From Acidobacteriota bacterium (GTDB taxonomy: Bacteria; Acidobacteriota; Terriglobia; Terriglobales; Acidobacteriaceae): a stretch of DNA of 64,000 nt. The stretch covers positions 1-64,000 of the forward strand of contig QIAA01000043.1 in the NCBI GenBank assembly GCA_003224905.1, given 5' to 3'. The translations under genes and the position numbers were made by a program. The notes under the pieces were generated by a model. That model searched no databases, had not been told where the DNA came from, and saw nothing but the letters and a program-made list of their open reading frames with translations. Within the stretch, counting starts at the first letter, position 1, and each line of letters begins with the position of its first letter. This document shows positions 18,863-27,903 of this stretch, in pieces.

Positions 18863-20104
18863 CTACCTTGCCCACACCAGCAAGTGGAAGACGCCTTGGC
18901 TGCCGGCAATCAACCGCTGGGGTCCTGCCGCTCCCTTGAGGCGCCTTATCAATCTAGCCAGGAGTTTGGCTGCCTGTTCTGTCAGCTCTTTTTCGGCGGA
19001 AATTGTGTAGTGATACATGCGCTCTTCTCCGCTGCCGGCCTCGCTGCCCGATATGCGAATGCCCAGGGAAGTGCTGGCAATCGAGACCACGGTGGTCTGA
19101 CCATGACTCCACACTGCCGATCGCTCGGTCGACGTGCTCGTCGACCTCAGAGCATTCGCCACCTGCTTGATATGTCTGGGGTGAAGCAATTGAAATTCGG
19201 AAGTCGCCTGAATATGGCGCTTCATTGAAACTGCGGCCAATGCGGCAACCAGCAAGATAAACACTGCCACATGCCAACGGACAACCGGCAAAGCGCCCGC
19301 CAATTCTGCCCATACAATCCCGCTCGTCAGAAATAGAGAAAGCCACTGCGGTTGCGAGAATCCCAACCAGTAGGAGCGGTCGGCGTCCCCGCGTGCAAAC
19401 TCAAAGCAGAATCGGCCGAGGTCATAAGTGACGACATACCACGCGAGAGCCGTCCCCGGAGCCTTGCCGCTCCAGACGAAGAACGTGCCCACTGCGACCG
19501 TACACAGCACCCAGAAGGACTCGACAGCCTGAATCGGAAACAAACGCACACCGACCAGGTAAGAGGGAAAGCCCGCAGCGGCATGCTCGTCCCCGTAGCG
19601 CACGCCCCAGCGGGATGGGCGCCCATGGCAGCAACCCACCAGCAGGCAGCCGATGCGGCCGAAGGTGAGAAATGTTCCGATTCCAAGAATCGTGATATCG
19701 AGATAGGGAAGCAGCGGTTGCCGCGTCGCCCAAAGGAGAAGGGCCGAGACTACCATCACTCCGATCTCGTGGTGGTAATAAATGATGCGCTCCTCGCCGG
19801 TCAGAATCTTCGTTCCCATAACTAAGACAAAAAATGTCGTAATTGCCGCCGCGATGATTCGCGCGAGTACCCAAAACGAAAGATCTTCGTGACGTATGAC
19901 AATTATCGCCAGCGCAATCGCCAGAACTAACCCGGTGTACCCACATACTTGAAACGTCGGATACTTACGCCGCAATAAGCGCACTTCAGGATGAAACGAC
20001 TCCTCGACAACGCGTTCCAACCCGCAAATTGAGGACATCGCCATCTGCTTGCTTTCAATGAACGCATCATTCGAACCGCCCGCCAACCCCGTTAGACGCA
20101 ACAT
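18863..20104 (-). CDS. Lgt-like membrane protein inside the eCIS cargo island
   Basis: Polytopic membrane protein of the prolipoprotein diacylglyceryl transferase (Lgt) superfamily. The key block is FGRIGCLLVGCCHGRP, followed by WGVRYGD, FPIQAVESFW and YDLGRFCFEFARGDADRS, as in Lgt-like paralogues rather than housekeeping Lgt. A cytosolic N-terminal segment of about 55 residues precedes the first membrane helix, and a soluble tail of about 115 residues follows the last one. I chose the ATG at 20104, which has AAGG 7 bp upstream; a TTG at 20155 would add 17 residues. The tail has no recognised domain. Its position between two DUF4157 genes suggests a role with them: lipid modification, immunity or membrane anchoring. 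All three are inference. Confidence 0.75.
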   Translation of the reverse strand: MLRLTGLAGGSNDAFIESKQMAMSSICGLERVVEESFHPEVRLLRRKYPTFQVCGYTGLVLAIALAIIVIRHEDLSFWVLARIIAAAITTFFVLVMGTKILTGEERIIYYHHEIGVMVVSALLLWATRQPLLPYLDITILGIGTFLTFGRIGCLLVGCCHGRPSRWGVRYGDEHAAAGFPSYLVGVRLFPIQAVESFWVLCTVAVGTFFVWSGKAPGTALAWYVVTYDLGRFCFEFARGDADRSYWLGFSQPQWLSLFLTSGIVWAELAGALPVVRWHVAVFILLVAALAAVSMKRHIQATSEFQLLHPRHIKQVANALRSTSTSTERSAVWSHGQTTVVSIASTSLGIRISGSEAGSGEERMYHYTISAEKELTEQAAKLLARLIRRLKGAAGPQRLIAGSQGVFHLLVWAR

Positions 20105-20171
20105 ATGAAACCTTGTTGTGACCGGCATTCCCCATCTGAAGGTTGATAGAGGCAAAATTCCCAGATGTCCC

Positions 20172-20393
20172 TCATCCGAACAGTTTGTGCCATTTGTCCT
20201 TCAACTTTTCTGAATCACGAAGTGCATCTACCGCTCGTTTTGCATCCTTTCGTGGCACAGCGACGCTGTAAACGGTAGAACCTTCGATTGTGCAGATAAT
20301 GTTCTCTCGAGCTAAAACACTCTCTATTGCGGACAATATCTCCCGATCCGCACCGTCAAAGACAGCGACGAATGGCTCGGTGTTTTCTTTCAT
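20172..20393 (-). CDS. Small DUF2007-like protein
   Basis: 73 residues from the ATG at 20393; a longer GTG-start form from 20480 is possible. The pattern FVAVFDGADREILSAIESVL, then IICTIEG, then VAVPRKDAKRAVDAL resembles the DUF2007 putative signal-transducing fold, a ferredoxin-like small domain. Function is unknown. It lies in the cargo island between a DUF4157 gene and the Lgt-like gene and is probably cotranscribed with them. Confidence 0.6.
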   Translation of the reverse strand: MKENTEPFVAVFDGADREILSAIESVLARENIICTIEGSTVYSVAVPRKDAKRAVDALRDSEKLKDKWHKLFG

Positions 20394-20513
20394 TGCTCTA
20401 TGCCCATTCTGCCTTTCTCCCGTGAACCTACTGGACGCCGCTACGCAACAGCTCTGAGGGAACCCGTTTTGATTCGGCACAATCTTCGTGATGCAACACT
20501 GTAAAACCTCGTC

Positions 20514-22739
20514 TCAAACGGACGTAAAGTCCTGAGTCTTGATCCCTCCCTTGCCGTCTGGTTCGAGTACCTGCTTCGCGTTCACGGTCTTGCTGGCGTT
20601 GGTGCACCCGCAGTCCGATCCACTCCCAACCGTCATCTTAAATTCAAGAGTTCGCGGAGGTTTCTTGAGATCGGCCTGGGGTGGATCTGTAATAGTTACT
20701 GTTTCGCTGCCTGGACACGGCATTCTTCTCGACTTAGTCCACGGATTGAACGTGGGACTTTCCGGAACCAATACAAACATGTCATTCCATTCATTGTCCC
20801 TCATCGTGGGATAGTACGAGCGGTTCGTCTTCTCCAACCATTTCAGTGTGCAATCAGCAGCAGTTTTCTTTTCTGTACCCTTGTATTCCATTTCGATCAC
20901 CAGATCGTATTTATGACCATATAGATCGCCGCTTCTAATCTTGCTGATATTCTTGATTGTCACGTCCTTAACGCAGCAGCAGCAGTTGGCGGCTCCAGCA
21001 TCAGCTCCCTTAGTCTCAGCACCTGATGGAACTACTTCTTTCTTATCGCCCCCCGTCTTTTTCTCCGGCTCGGACGTCTTGCTGCAGCTTTGTAAGCGCA
21101 ATCCAGATTTCAACATTGGCATCGCACTTCCGTTTAGCTCCGCTAGTCCTTTCTCGACCCCACTCCACAGAGAGAGCGCCGCCCCGGCCGCGGATAGATC
21201 CGCATCTTCTTCAAGTGCGCTGTGTTCGGCCGATCCTTGCGAAATTGGTGCGACCGCCGAGCTGCTATACCCTTGCTGCACTACGTGCGCCAACTCGTGC
21301 GCGATCAACGCATCACCAATCACCGTGCCCGGTCGATATTCCCCGGCACCAAACGCCACATCGCGTCCCACGGTGAAAGCCCGTGCATTGAGCTGCGTTG
21401 ATAGCTCCGCTGCCGTCGAGTCGGTGTGCACCCGAACCTGGGAAAAATTCCCGCCAAACACCGTTTCCATGCGTGACTTGACGCCACCATCCAGGGGGTG
21501 ACCCGATCCAAGTTGTGCTTGAATCTTCCCTGGATCGCTCGTGCCCCGCAATCCACCCACATGCTCCTTGGCGAACAAGCCTCCGATTGCCGAGGCAGCT
21601 TTCTTGACTCCTCGCCCAACCGCCGAGATCCCCTTCCCTATCGCTTTCCCAATTCCCGACACGGCGTTTTCAATTGCTCCCACCACGTTCGCGGCCAGTA
21701 GCTGTCCACGCAGTTCGCTCGGTACCTCGGTAATTTCTCCGGTCTTCGCCCAGCGAGCCACGCCGCGTCGTACTCGAGCCGTCACCGCCGGTATATAGCT
21801 TTCGGCTCGCGTCACCCCAGCGCTCTCGGGAGCGTACTTGCGCAGGGCGCGCTCGACGTGGGCGCTGTCCTTTGCCCGGAAGTGGTTCATCCAGCGCTCA
21901 AGATATGGACAGGCCTGGGTGGTACGCCCGACCGCCTTTAGCTCCTCGTCGGCAGCCGCGCAGACTGAGATCTGGAGCTTGTCCAGAAATTCGCCCTTCC
22001 GCATTTGTCCCGGCTGAAGCTTTTCCTCGTCATCTTCCACCAGCAAGGGCACACCTGTCGGAGCGGGAGCAACCTTCGTCTCCGCGGTTGCAGCCTCAGA
22101 TCCATCGGTGGCGCGCTGCAGTCGATGCGACGGATGCGCAGCAGACGGCTCCCCAGTGGTTATCGAGTTCAATTCCCTTCCCTTCATCACCTGGTCGGCC
22201 AACTGATCTGCTTCCTGCTCAAATCGATCCTTCGATGGACCGATCTCCAATTGGTATTGGACGGCAGAAGAACTCTGATTCTGCTGCTGCATCACATGGG
22301 TCAGTTCGTGAGCGAGAAGTCGCTTGCCACGACCATTTGAAGGCGCATACTGCCCGGCGCCGAACACGATATTGTTTCCAACCGCATAAGCCAGAGCATT
22401 GACGGCGCGCGCTGACGCTGCCGCCTGTGCATCGTTGTGCACCCGAACGCGGGTGAAGTCGTGACCAAAACGTGGTTCAAAAAAGGCACGCGTGTCATCC
22501 TCCAGCGGTTGCCCGGGCGTGCCCAAGACGTCATGCACGATAGGAGGCACCCCCGACGGCTCGCCTTGACCGTCGGCGTGGCGTTGCAGTGAGGTCTTCT
22601 TTTTCTTGCACTCCTCGCACTCCGCGCCTCCGATAGTGTGCTGTCCGCAGTCGCAGGTGCGCTGCAGAACTGGGCCACGCACCGGCGTGATGGCCGGAAT
22701 GGGAACTGCAATAGTCGGCGTTATCGTGCGCGTGCTCAC
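20514..22739 (-). CDS. eCIS cargo candidate with two DUF4157 domains
   Basis: 741 residues, GTG start overlapping the upstream small gene by 4 bp. A Cys4 knuckle (C29, C31, C41, C44) between LQR repeats precedes the first DUF4157 (about 65-152, HELTH 144-148). After a central helical region (240-360) comes a Gly/Ala/Lys-rich amphipathic stretch (361-389), then a second DUF4157 (about 415-490, HELAH 481-485). The C-terminal 150 residues hold a four-Cys run (586-589) and a beta-rich domain with further Cys that I do not recognise. DUF4157 is the known eCIS loading marker, so this is a likely payload. The two copies could give two proteolytic or loading modules. Nothing in it resembles a structural tail protein. 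Confidence 0.82.
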   Translation of the reverse strand: MSTRTITPTIAVPIPAITPVRGPVLQRTCDCGQHTIGGAECEECKKKKTSLQRHADGQGEPSGVPPIVHDVLGTPGQPLEDDTRAFFEPRFGHDFTRVRVHNDAQAAASARAVNALAYAVGNNIVFGAGQYAPSNGRGKRLLAHELTHVMQQQNQSSSAVQYQLEIGPSKDRFEQEADQLADQVMKGRELNSITTGEPSAAHPSHRLQRATDGSEAATAETKVAPAPTGVPLLVEDDEEKLQPGQMRKGEFLDKLQISVCAAADEELKAVGRTTQACPYLERWMNHFRAKDSAHVERALRKYAPESAGVTRAESYIPAVTARVRRGVARWAKTGEITEVPSELRGQLLAANVVGAIENAVSGIGKAIGKGISAVGRGVKKAASAIGGLFAKEHVGGLRGTSDPGKIQAQLGSGHPLDGGVKSRMETVFGGNFSQVRVHTDSTAAELSTQLNARAFTVGRDVAFGAGEYRPGTVIGDALIAHELAHVVQQGYSSSAVAPISQGSAEHSALEEDADLSAAGAALSLWSGVEKGLAELNGSAMPMLKSGLRLQSCSKTSEPEKKTGGDKKEVVPSGAETKGADAGAANCCCCVKDVTIKNISKIRSGDLYGHKYDLVIEMEYKGTEKKTAADCTLKWLEKTNRSYYPTMRDNEWNDMFVLVPESPTFNPWTKSRRMPCPGSETVTITDPPQADLKKPPRTLEFKMTVGSGSDCGCTNASKTVNAKQVLEPDGKGGIKTQDFTSV

Positions 22740-22993
22740 TTCGGCGCTCCGATCCCGCGGTATACAGCGCCCGCAAGTTGCGTTCCCAATCTCTGCGGAT
22801 CACGGCCGCCATCAAGCGTGATGGCGCCGGCACGCAACTGTGGCAACGCGCCACCACCGCGAAGCTCGTTGCGCAAGCCCCCTTCGCTGAACAAACGCGT
22901 CAGTTCCCTCTCCATCGCTTTCCGCAGACCTCTGGTGTGATCGACTGGAATTCCTTCCAGAATGACGCGCTCGATGTAAACGCGTATGCTCAT
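22736..22993 (-). CDS. Small conserved eCIS-associated protein
   Basis: 85 residues with a conserved layout (YIERVILEGIPVDHTRGLRK, then AMERELTRLFSEGG, then LPQLRAGAITLDGG, then LGTQLAGAVYRGIG). I recall similar small proteins between the AAA+ ATPase and DUF4157 genes of other eCIS loci, but no function is assigned. It overlaps the ATPase gene and the DUF4157 gene by 4 bp each, so it is made together with both. A cargo chaperone or adaptor is a reasonable guess from its position. Confidence 0.7.
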   Translation of the reverse strand: MSIRVYIERVILEGIPVDHTRGLRKAMERELTRLFSEGGLRNELRGGGALPQLRAGAITLDGGRDPQRLGTQLAGAVYRGIGAPK

Positions 22994-25122
22994 GCGACCG
23001 CCTCACCCGGTTCTTGCCAGCGGAAGTCCGCTTCGTTGATGGGCCGCTCGATTTTGCGAAATTCCGCCCGTGCCGCAGTCAATACCAACGGCATACTTAC
23101 CGGCGAATTCGTGCGCGCCGCGAGAAACGCCGCATTGATGGTGATGTTGTGGATGTGCCCTCCGGTAATGTTCAATCGCGCCAGCCGGTCATAGTCGAGT
23201 CCAACTTTTGGAATATCCGCCGGAAAAACTTTTTGCCATATCGCCTTGCGTTCGGCGACGCCGGAAAATGGGAAGCGGACGATGAACCTCAAGCGGCGCA
23301 GAAAAGCGGGATCGAGCGCGCTCTTCATATTTGTAGCGAGAATGGCGAGCCCCCGATAGGCCTCCATACGCTGCAGCAGATAGTTGATCTCGATATTTGC
23401 GTAACGATCATGACTGTCGCTGACTTCGCTACGCTTGCCGAACAGAGCGTCGGCCTCGTCGAAGAAGAGGATGGCGCCTCCGCTCTCTGCGGCATCGAAC
23501 AAGCGGCGGAGATTTTTTTCCGTCTCGCCGATGTATTTGCTGATGACCGCCGAGAGATCAATGCGGTAGAGATTCATGCGCAGTTCGTGGGCGATCACTT
23601 CCGCAGCCATGGTCTTTCCTGTGCCGCTCTCGCCAGAGAACAACGCGCTGATGCCCAGTCCACGGCTCATTTTTTGACCGAATCCCCACTTTTCATAGAC
23701 CGTAGTTCGGTGCGCCACTTGTTCGGCGATCTGATGCAAGAGGGCCGACTCGGCAGTTGGCAGGACTATGTCATTCCAAGTGGCCTTCGGCTCGATGCGC
23801 TCAGCCAGGATGTCCAATTGCGGCCGTGTACTCGCCAGGCATGCTTCCCACAGCCGCTCGTGAAGGCCGCTTTGATCATCCCCCTGAAACGAGAGCGCGT
23901 CTCGAGCCAACTGCCGGATGGCGGTGAAGCCAAGGTTGAACTGTGCTGCCAATTGCCCGGGACTTTCTCCTGCCGCCAACCCGAGCGCTGCCGCCCATGC
24001 TGCAGACTGCTCCGCTGACGTAGGCTTCGCTACATCGATCGAGAAGTTGGCTTTGTGGAGCCCGGGCCAGGAGTCACGCGTGTCCAGAAAGACCGCTCCC
24101 TCCAGCCGCTCCAGCAGACGAGTGACAGGAGAGGATTGTCCAGGGGCGCTCGTTTCCGCGCCGGAGGCGAGACTATCCACGTATAGTGCCAAAGGCAGGA
24201 GCAGGCTTTCGCGCTGCCAAAGACGGGCGAGGGTTTCAATATCTGCAGCCTGCGTCGGCAACAACATCGCCGGCAGGCGATAGATCTGCAAACCAATGGA
24301 TACGGCAACTTCGCTGGCGATGAGTTGTTTACTTGGGACATCACTCCCAAGCAACTGCATGACCGGGAGGCTGCGATTGGCTTCAGTGAGCTTCAGGCGA
24401 CGCACAATTGTGTCTACGACCTGACGGTGCGATGCCGGGAGATCCGCGGTGATCGGCAGCTCGATCGGAGTAAGGAGCGGCAGCAGGCGGTCATCCAGAT
24501 AGTTGAGGCCTTTGCTGTAATTGACGATGCGTTCATCGGCGCGAAGCGCGCTTGAAGTGAGGGCCTGGCTTCCGGCCTGCGTAATCTCGATCAGGCGCCA
24601 GTAGCGCAGCGGGCGCTCCGGCGAGAGCGCATCCCATGACGCTTCATCGAGCAGCGAGAAGGCGAGAGCAAATGTCGGGTAGGGCCGCGCCGGATTTTTC
24701 TGGCAGCGCGCGCACAGGTCGGCGATACCGCTATCGAGCTCCATTCCCAGGCACAGGATGAGCAGTTGTTGCTCGAACTGCGAGAGGCCAAGTCTCTGGG
24801 CAAGAATCAGGAGCGCAGGAGGTGGACCCATCTCTGCGGCCGCCTGGAGCTCAGTCGCGGCCTGCCTCACGCGTTCATTCCCACGGGATCCGATCGTCAA
24901 GCGCAGGTTTGCAGTTCGCGCCGGGAGTTCGGCGCTACGGCCGCGCCACTGACGCCAGATGGATTTTTGCTGCTCTTGCCGCGCCGGAGCCATGGGAAGC
25001 GCTATGACGCCGTGATCTTCCGGCTGCTGTTCCGCGAGCTGTTCCATACACGCGCGCAGCCATGCCAGTGCCGCCGAGAGATAGCGCGTGTTGCCCTTTT
25101 GCCACGCGGTTCCGTTGTTCAT
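22990..25122 (-). CDS. AAA+ ATPase of the eCIS (Afp15/Pvc15-like)
   Basis: 710 residues with two AAA+ modules. The C-terminal one is intact: Walker A GESGTGKT (497-504), Walker B ILFFDEAD (551-558), sensor ATN (596-598) and Arg-finger region LRRLRF (608-613). The N-terminal one (about 230-370) keeps the fold pattern but has lost catalytic residues (GSDVPSKQ in place of Walker A, LALYVDSL in place of Walker B). ATPases of this type are conserved in Afp/PVC-like loci and are thought to help assembly or payload loading. Overlaps of 4 bp on both sides tie it to the cap protein and the small gene before the cargo. Confidence 0.9.
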   Translation of the reverse strand: MNNGTAWQKGNTRYLSAALAWLRACMEQLAEQQPEDHGVIALPMAPARQEQQKSIWRQWRGRSAELPARTANLRLTIGSRGNERVRQAATELQAAAEMGPPPALLILAQRLGLSQFEQQLLILCLGMELDSGIADLCARCQKNPARPYPTFALAFSLLDEASWDALSPERPLRYWRLIEITQAGSQALTSSALRADERIVNYSKGLNYLDDRLLPLLTPIELPITADLPASHRQVVDTIVRRLKLTEANRSLPVMQLLGSDVPSKQLIASEVAVSIGLQIYRLPAMLLPTQAADIETLARLWQRESLLLPLALYVDSLASGAETSAPGQSSPVTRLLERLEGAVFLDTRDSWPGLHKANFSIDVAKPTSAEQSAAWAAALGLAAGESPGQLAAQFNLGFTAIRQLARDALSFQGDDQSGLHERLWEACLASTRPQLDILAERIEPKATWNDIVLPTAESALLHQIAEQVAHRTTVYEKWGFGQKMSRGLGISALFSGESGTGKTMAAEVIAHELRMNLYRIDLSAVISKYIGETEKNLRRLFDAAESGGAILFFDEADALFGKRSEVSDSHDRYANIEINYLLQRMEAYRGLAILATNMKSALDPAFLRRLRFIVRFPFSGVAERKAIWQKVFPADIPKVGLDYDRLARLNITGGHIHNITINAAFLAARTNSPVSMPLVLTAARAEFRKIERPINEADFRWQEPGEAVA

Positions 25123-26351
25123 GTCACCGTAACCTTTTGTGTCGGGTCGAAGGCGGGCGGAACCACCGCCCGGTTGACCAGCAGGCTATCGACGCCATCG
25201 ACGCGCAGGCGCACAAAGTAGTCGCCGGCGAGAAGGTTCTCTGCCTGAAAAGTTAGCGTTGGTGTCCGTGTAAGATGCGGCTGCGCAAGTATCTCCCGGT
25301 CTCCGAGAAGCAGAGAGGCACGCTGTTCTGGCCGCACTTCGGGGTTGCACGCCGCGGTGTAGGTGACGCTGGGCCCTGCGGCAGTCGCGGGCGTGACGGT
25401 AATCCTCGGTGCCAGCGCCAGAGATACCTGATTTGTGGTACGGCGGAATGTTTCCGTAGGCCGCTGCGCGCTCACGCTGACCGTGTAGAACCCCGCAGGC
25501 CAATTCGCGGGTGCGTTCGGGAGCTGCACGGCAACCTGAACATCGGTTCCACCCGGTTGGGGAGCAACTTCGACGGGGGCACTCAAGAGCGGATGATTGA
25601 AAACCACGCCTACATTTGTGCCACTCAGGTTTGTTCCTGTAAGAACCACAATGTCGCCAAGCCGGGCGGCCGGCTGGCGGTTGGGGAACTGAATCTGATC
25701 GAGCGACGGAAACGGCGGAAGCAAGCTAGCCTGAGAAGACACTCCCTTATCGCCAGGCCCTCGTGTGAGTACTGGGAGCGGGGTCCTCTTCGGCTGCATA
25801 CTTTCGATGAGGGCCACCGAAACTTCGTATCCGACGGAAAGACGGTATTGGGTAACGAGGCCGGACCAGAGCTTCGATATCTCCTCCAGTGACATGGGCT
25901 GCAGGGTGATACGGATACGCTCAACTTGCTTGTCCAAATCGCCTCCGGGGAGTGAGACGGCGGTGGCGGCGCGAATCTCGTCGGGACCGAGCAAGGCGTG
26001 ATCGAAAAGAATGCTCATTGCGCGACCGAGCAAATGATGCCCGAAGGGAAGCGCGGTGTCGTTGTCTCTTCCGAATGCGGTTACCAGATAGTGCAGGGTC
26101 AGGGCGAGAGGCGCATTTGCGGTCTCTCCAGACGCAACCTGATTCGGAATGTTCATGTTGCGCCACGCGGCATTGGGCAGAATCTGGTAGAGAAAAATAT
26201 TCAGTTGATTGGCGTTATTCGTGCCGCGTGCTTTGTCGGGCGGCAGAATGGTAACCGTGGTGTCGGCCAGATCGGGATCTGCGACAATGCCGGTTCCGAG
26301 AATGGCCTGAAGCGTCATGGTGATGGCGGCAATTGAGAGCGGATTACTCAA
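25119..26351 (-). CDS. DUF4255 / Pvc16-like tail terminator
   Basis: 410 residues. The N-terminal 190 residues are the DUF4255 (Pvc16 N-terminal) domain: MSNPLSIAAITMTLQAIL, then NQLNIFLYQILPNAAWRN, then LALTLHYLVTAFG and EISKLWSGL. Afp16/Pvc16 cap the distal end of the tube and sheath. The remaining 220 residues look like one or two Ig-like beta domains (GDIVVLTGTNLSGTNVGVVF, then GFYTVSVSAQRP), an extension that may decorate the cap. It overlaps the linker protein gene and the ATPase gene by 4 bp. Confidence 0.87.
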   Translation of the reverse strand: MSNPLSIAAITMTLQAILGTGIVADPDLADTTVTILPPDKARGTNNANQLNIFLYQILPNAAWRNMNIPNQVASGETANAPLALTLHYLVTAFGRDNDTALPFGHHLLGRAMSILFDHALLGPDEIRAATAVSLPGGDLDKQVERIRITLQPMSLEEISKLWSGLVTQYRLSVGYEVSVALIESMQPKRTPLPVLTRGPGDKGVSSQASLLPPFPSLDQIQFPNRQPAARLGDIVVLTGTNLSGTNVGVVFNHPLLSAPVEVAPQPGGTDVQVAVQLPNAPANWPAGFYTVSVSAQRPTETFRRTTNQVSLALAPRITVTPATAAGPSVTYTAACNPEVRPEQRASLLLGDREILAQPHLTRTPTLTFQAENLLAGDYFVRLRVDGVDSLLVNRAVVPPAFDPTQKVTVT

Positions 26352-27157
26352 TGGCCACCTCGTCGAGCGCGACGCCGCAGGTACTCTTCAAGGCTCATTA
26401 CTGAGGAGGTGGAGCGTGATGAACGGGTAGGCACGTTTTCCGCGTTGGCGCGCACTTCAATGCGACCGATGGTGACGTGAATATCTGGTTCTGGCGCGAC
26501 TGCGAGTGAGGAGGTCTCCTGAACCTGCGTTTGCGGCACGTGCTTGCGGAGCACGACGGAGTTGCGTAATTCGACAGCGAGAGACGCTGCAGTTCTGGAA
26601 GGCACCAGCGGTCTCTGCTGGTTCCACTCCGAATCGCGCGTGCGCAAAGCTGAAAATGGAGACGACGATTCGGGCACGCGCATTGCTGAGACAGGTGTAG
26701 GCTCCGGTCGCAAAGCAGGCTGCGCGTCATGCCACTCTGGACTGGGCAGTCGTGAATCCATTTGTTGACCATTAAGGGCCACCGGTACAGGCTCATCAGC
26801 ATCTCGGAATTCCTTGGTCGACGCAGGCGACAGCGTTTCCATTTCATGCTTCAGGGCTCCATCTCTGGTGAGCCGTGCTGGAAGGTTGTTCTGGCCGTGT
26901 CCAAATTCTGCTGCCTCTGCACGGTCAGAAGAATGTGTGGGCAGTCGTGGCTGACGGTTACCTTGTTCGGTCGCGGCTGGCATCTCGCGGTCCGCTTCAA
27001 TTGCGACTGAAATCTCTGCCGCCTGTATCGCGTCTGCTTCCAAAGCGAGGGGTGTCGGTTCCGGGCGAAGGGGCTCGAATAGCGAGGCGGTGCGAGGGCG
27101 TATGGCCGGGGCCGTGCCGAAGCTTCTCGCCACGATACTGGTCAGGAAGTCCGTCAT
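26348..27157 (-). CDS. eCIS-associated disordered protein with conserved ends
   Basis: 269 residues, starting at the ATG at 27157, which overlaps the stop of the gp26-like gene; longer upstream starts would lie wholly inside that gene. The middle is Pro/Glu/Ala-rich and looks disordered. Both ends look conserved: MTDFLTSIVARSFG at the start, and VTIGRIEVRA plus LEEYLRRRARRGG at the end, a pattern I associate with unnamed proteins in other eCIS loci. Function is unknown. It is the only unassigned core gene before the cap protein, so it might stand in for a tape measure, but it lacks the long helical pattern expected of one. Confidence 0.65.
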   Translation of the reverse strand: MTDFLTSIVARSFGTAPAIRPRTASLFEPLRPEPTPLALEADAIQAAEISVAIEADREMPAATEQGNRQPRLPTHSSDRAEAAEFGHGQNNLPARLTRDGALKHEMETLSPASTKEFRDADEPVPVALNGQQMDSRLPSPEWHDAQPALRPEPTPVSAMRVPESSSPFSALRTRDSEWNQQRPLVPSRTAASLAVELRNSVVLRKHVPQTQVQETSSLAVAPEPDIHVTIGRIEVRANAENVPTRSSRSTSSVMSLEEYLRRRARRGGH

Positions 27158-27897
27158 GCTTGCGCCATGGTCAAGTAAATCTGCCGACGGCCGGGGCTCA
27201 ACGCCAGAACATCGCTCTCGCGCCATCCATATGCGCTCGCGAGGGCATGTACATCGTGCAGAGTGCGGCGTGCCCACGCATCGATCTCGGTCCAAAAAAA
27301 CGACACGATATCGAACACCTCGGTCCACTGGTGGCGGCAGTCAGGACAGCCGAGGTCAATGCGCACATCGGCTTGCGGGTCGCTGGCAGCAATTCGCCGG
27401 ACGACTAACTCGGCGACGTTCTCAGGCAATTGTTCCGCGGGGACGGCCTGGCCCTGACGGCGTGCTTCGAGCACACAGCGTTCGAACAATCTTCCGCGCC
27501 TGGCAGCGCTTTCCAATCCAACACAGGCCAAAAGATCTTCGCTGTTCGGGGGCCTGCAACGAATTTCGTGGTCGCCTGCCGCAACTTCAATCTCCCGTCC
27601 GGCAGCGGCATCAGACCTGTAACTCGGAGAAGATCGCAGACTTCCGGCAGGCACCGCCATTTCCAACGACTGCCCACAATGTGGACAGGTAGCCACAAGC
27701 GCCAGGTCGGGACCAAAAACCCACTCGCGCAACTGCAGCAGGCTGGCATCGCGGCGGCCGAGACTGACGCCAGCCAGTGTCGCCGGCGAGCATTCAGGGG
27801 TGGCGGCCGAGAGCAGGGCCAGCGCTCGCTCAAACGGGCGTGCCGACCAACCCCGCTCCCACACGGCCAACAGTTCTGACACCGAGAGTGGGCGCAT
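27154..27897 (-). CDS. T4 gp26-like baseplate hub assembly chaperone
   Basis: 247 residues. The C-terminal block (FFWTEIDAWARRTLHDVHAL, then ASAYGWRESDVLALSPGRR) matches the baseplate hub assembly chaperone family found after the tube gene in eCIS loci. Two CxxC pairs, CPHC at 71-74 and CPDC in the C-terminal half, suggest a zinc ribbon. It probably helps assemble the hub and may not be part of the mature particle. It starts 6 bp after the tube gene and overlaps the next gene by 4 bp. Confidence 0.82.
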   Translation of the reverse strand: MRPLSVSELLAVWERGWSARPFERALALLSAATPECSPATLAGVSLGRRDASLLQLREWVFGPDLALVATCPHCGQSLEMAVPAGSLRSSPSYRSDAAAGREIEVAAGDHEIRCRPPNSEDLLACVGLESAARRGRLFERCVLEARRQGQAVPAEQLPENVAELVVRRIAASDPQADVRIDLGCPDCRHQWTEVFDIVSFFWTEIDAWARRTLHDVHALASAYGWRESDVLALSPGRRQIYLTMAQA

Positions 27898-27903
27898 GGG
27901 GCG

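Noticed and set aside
23014..24018. 334-codon open frame on the plus strand
   Set aside because: Complement of the AAA+ ATPase gene, whose Walker motifs are clear; no independent support.
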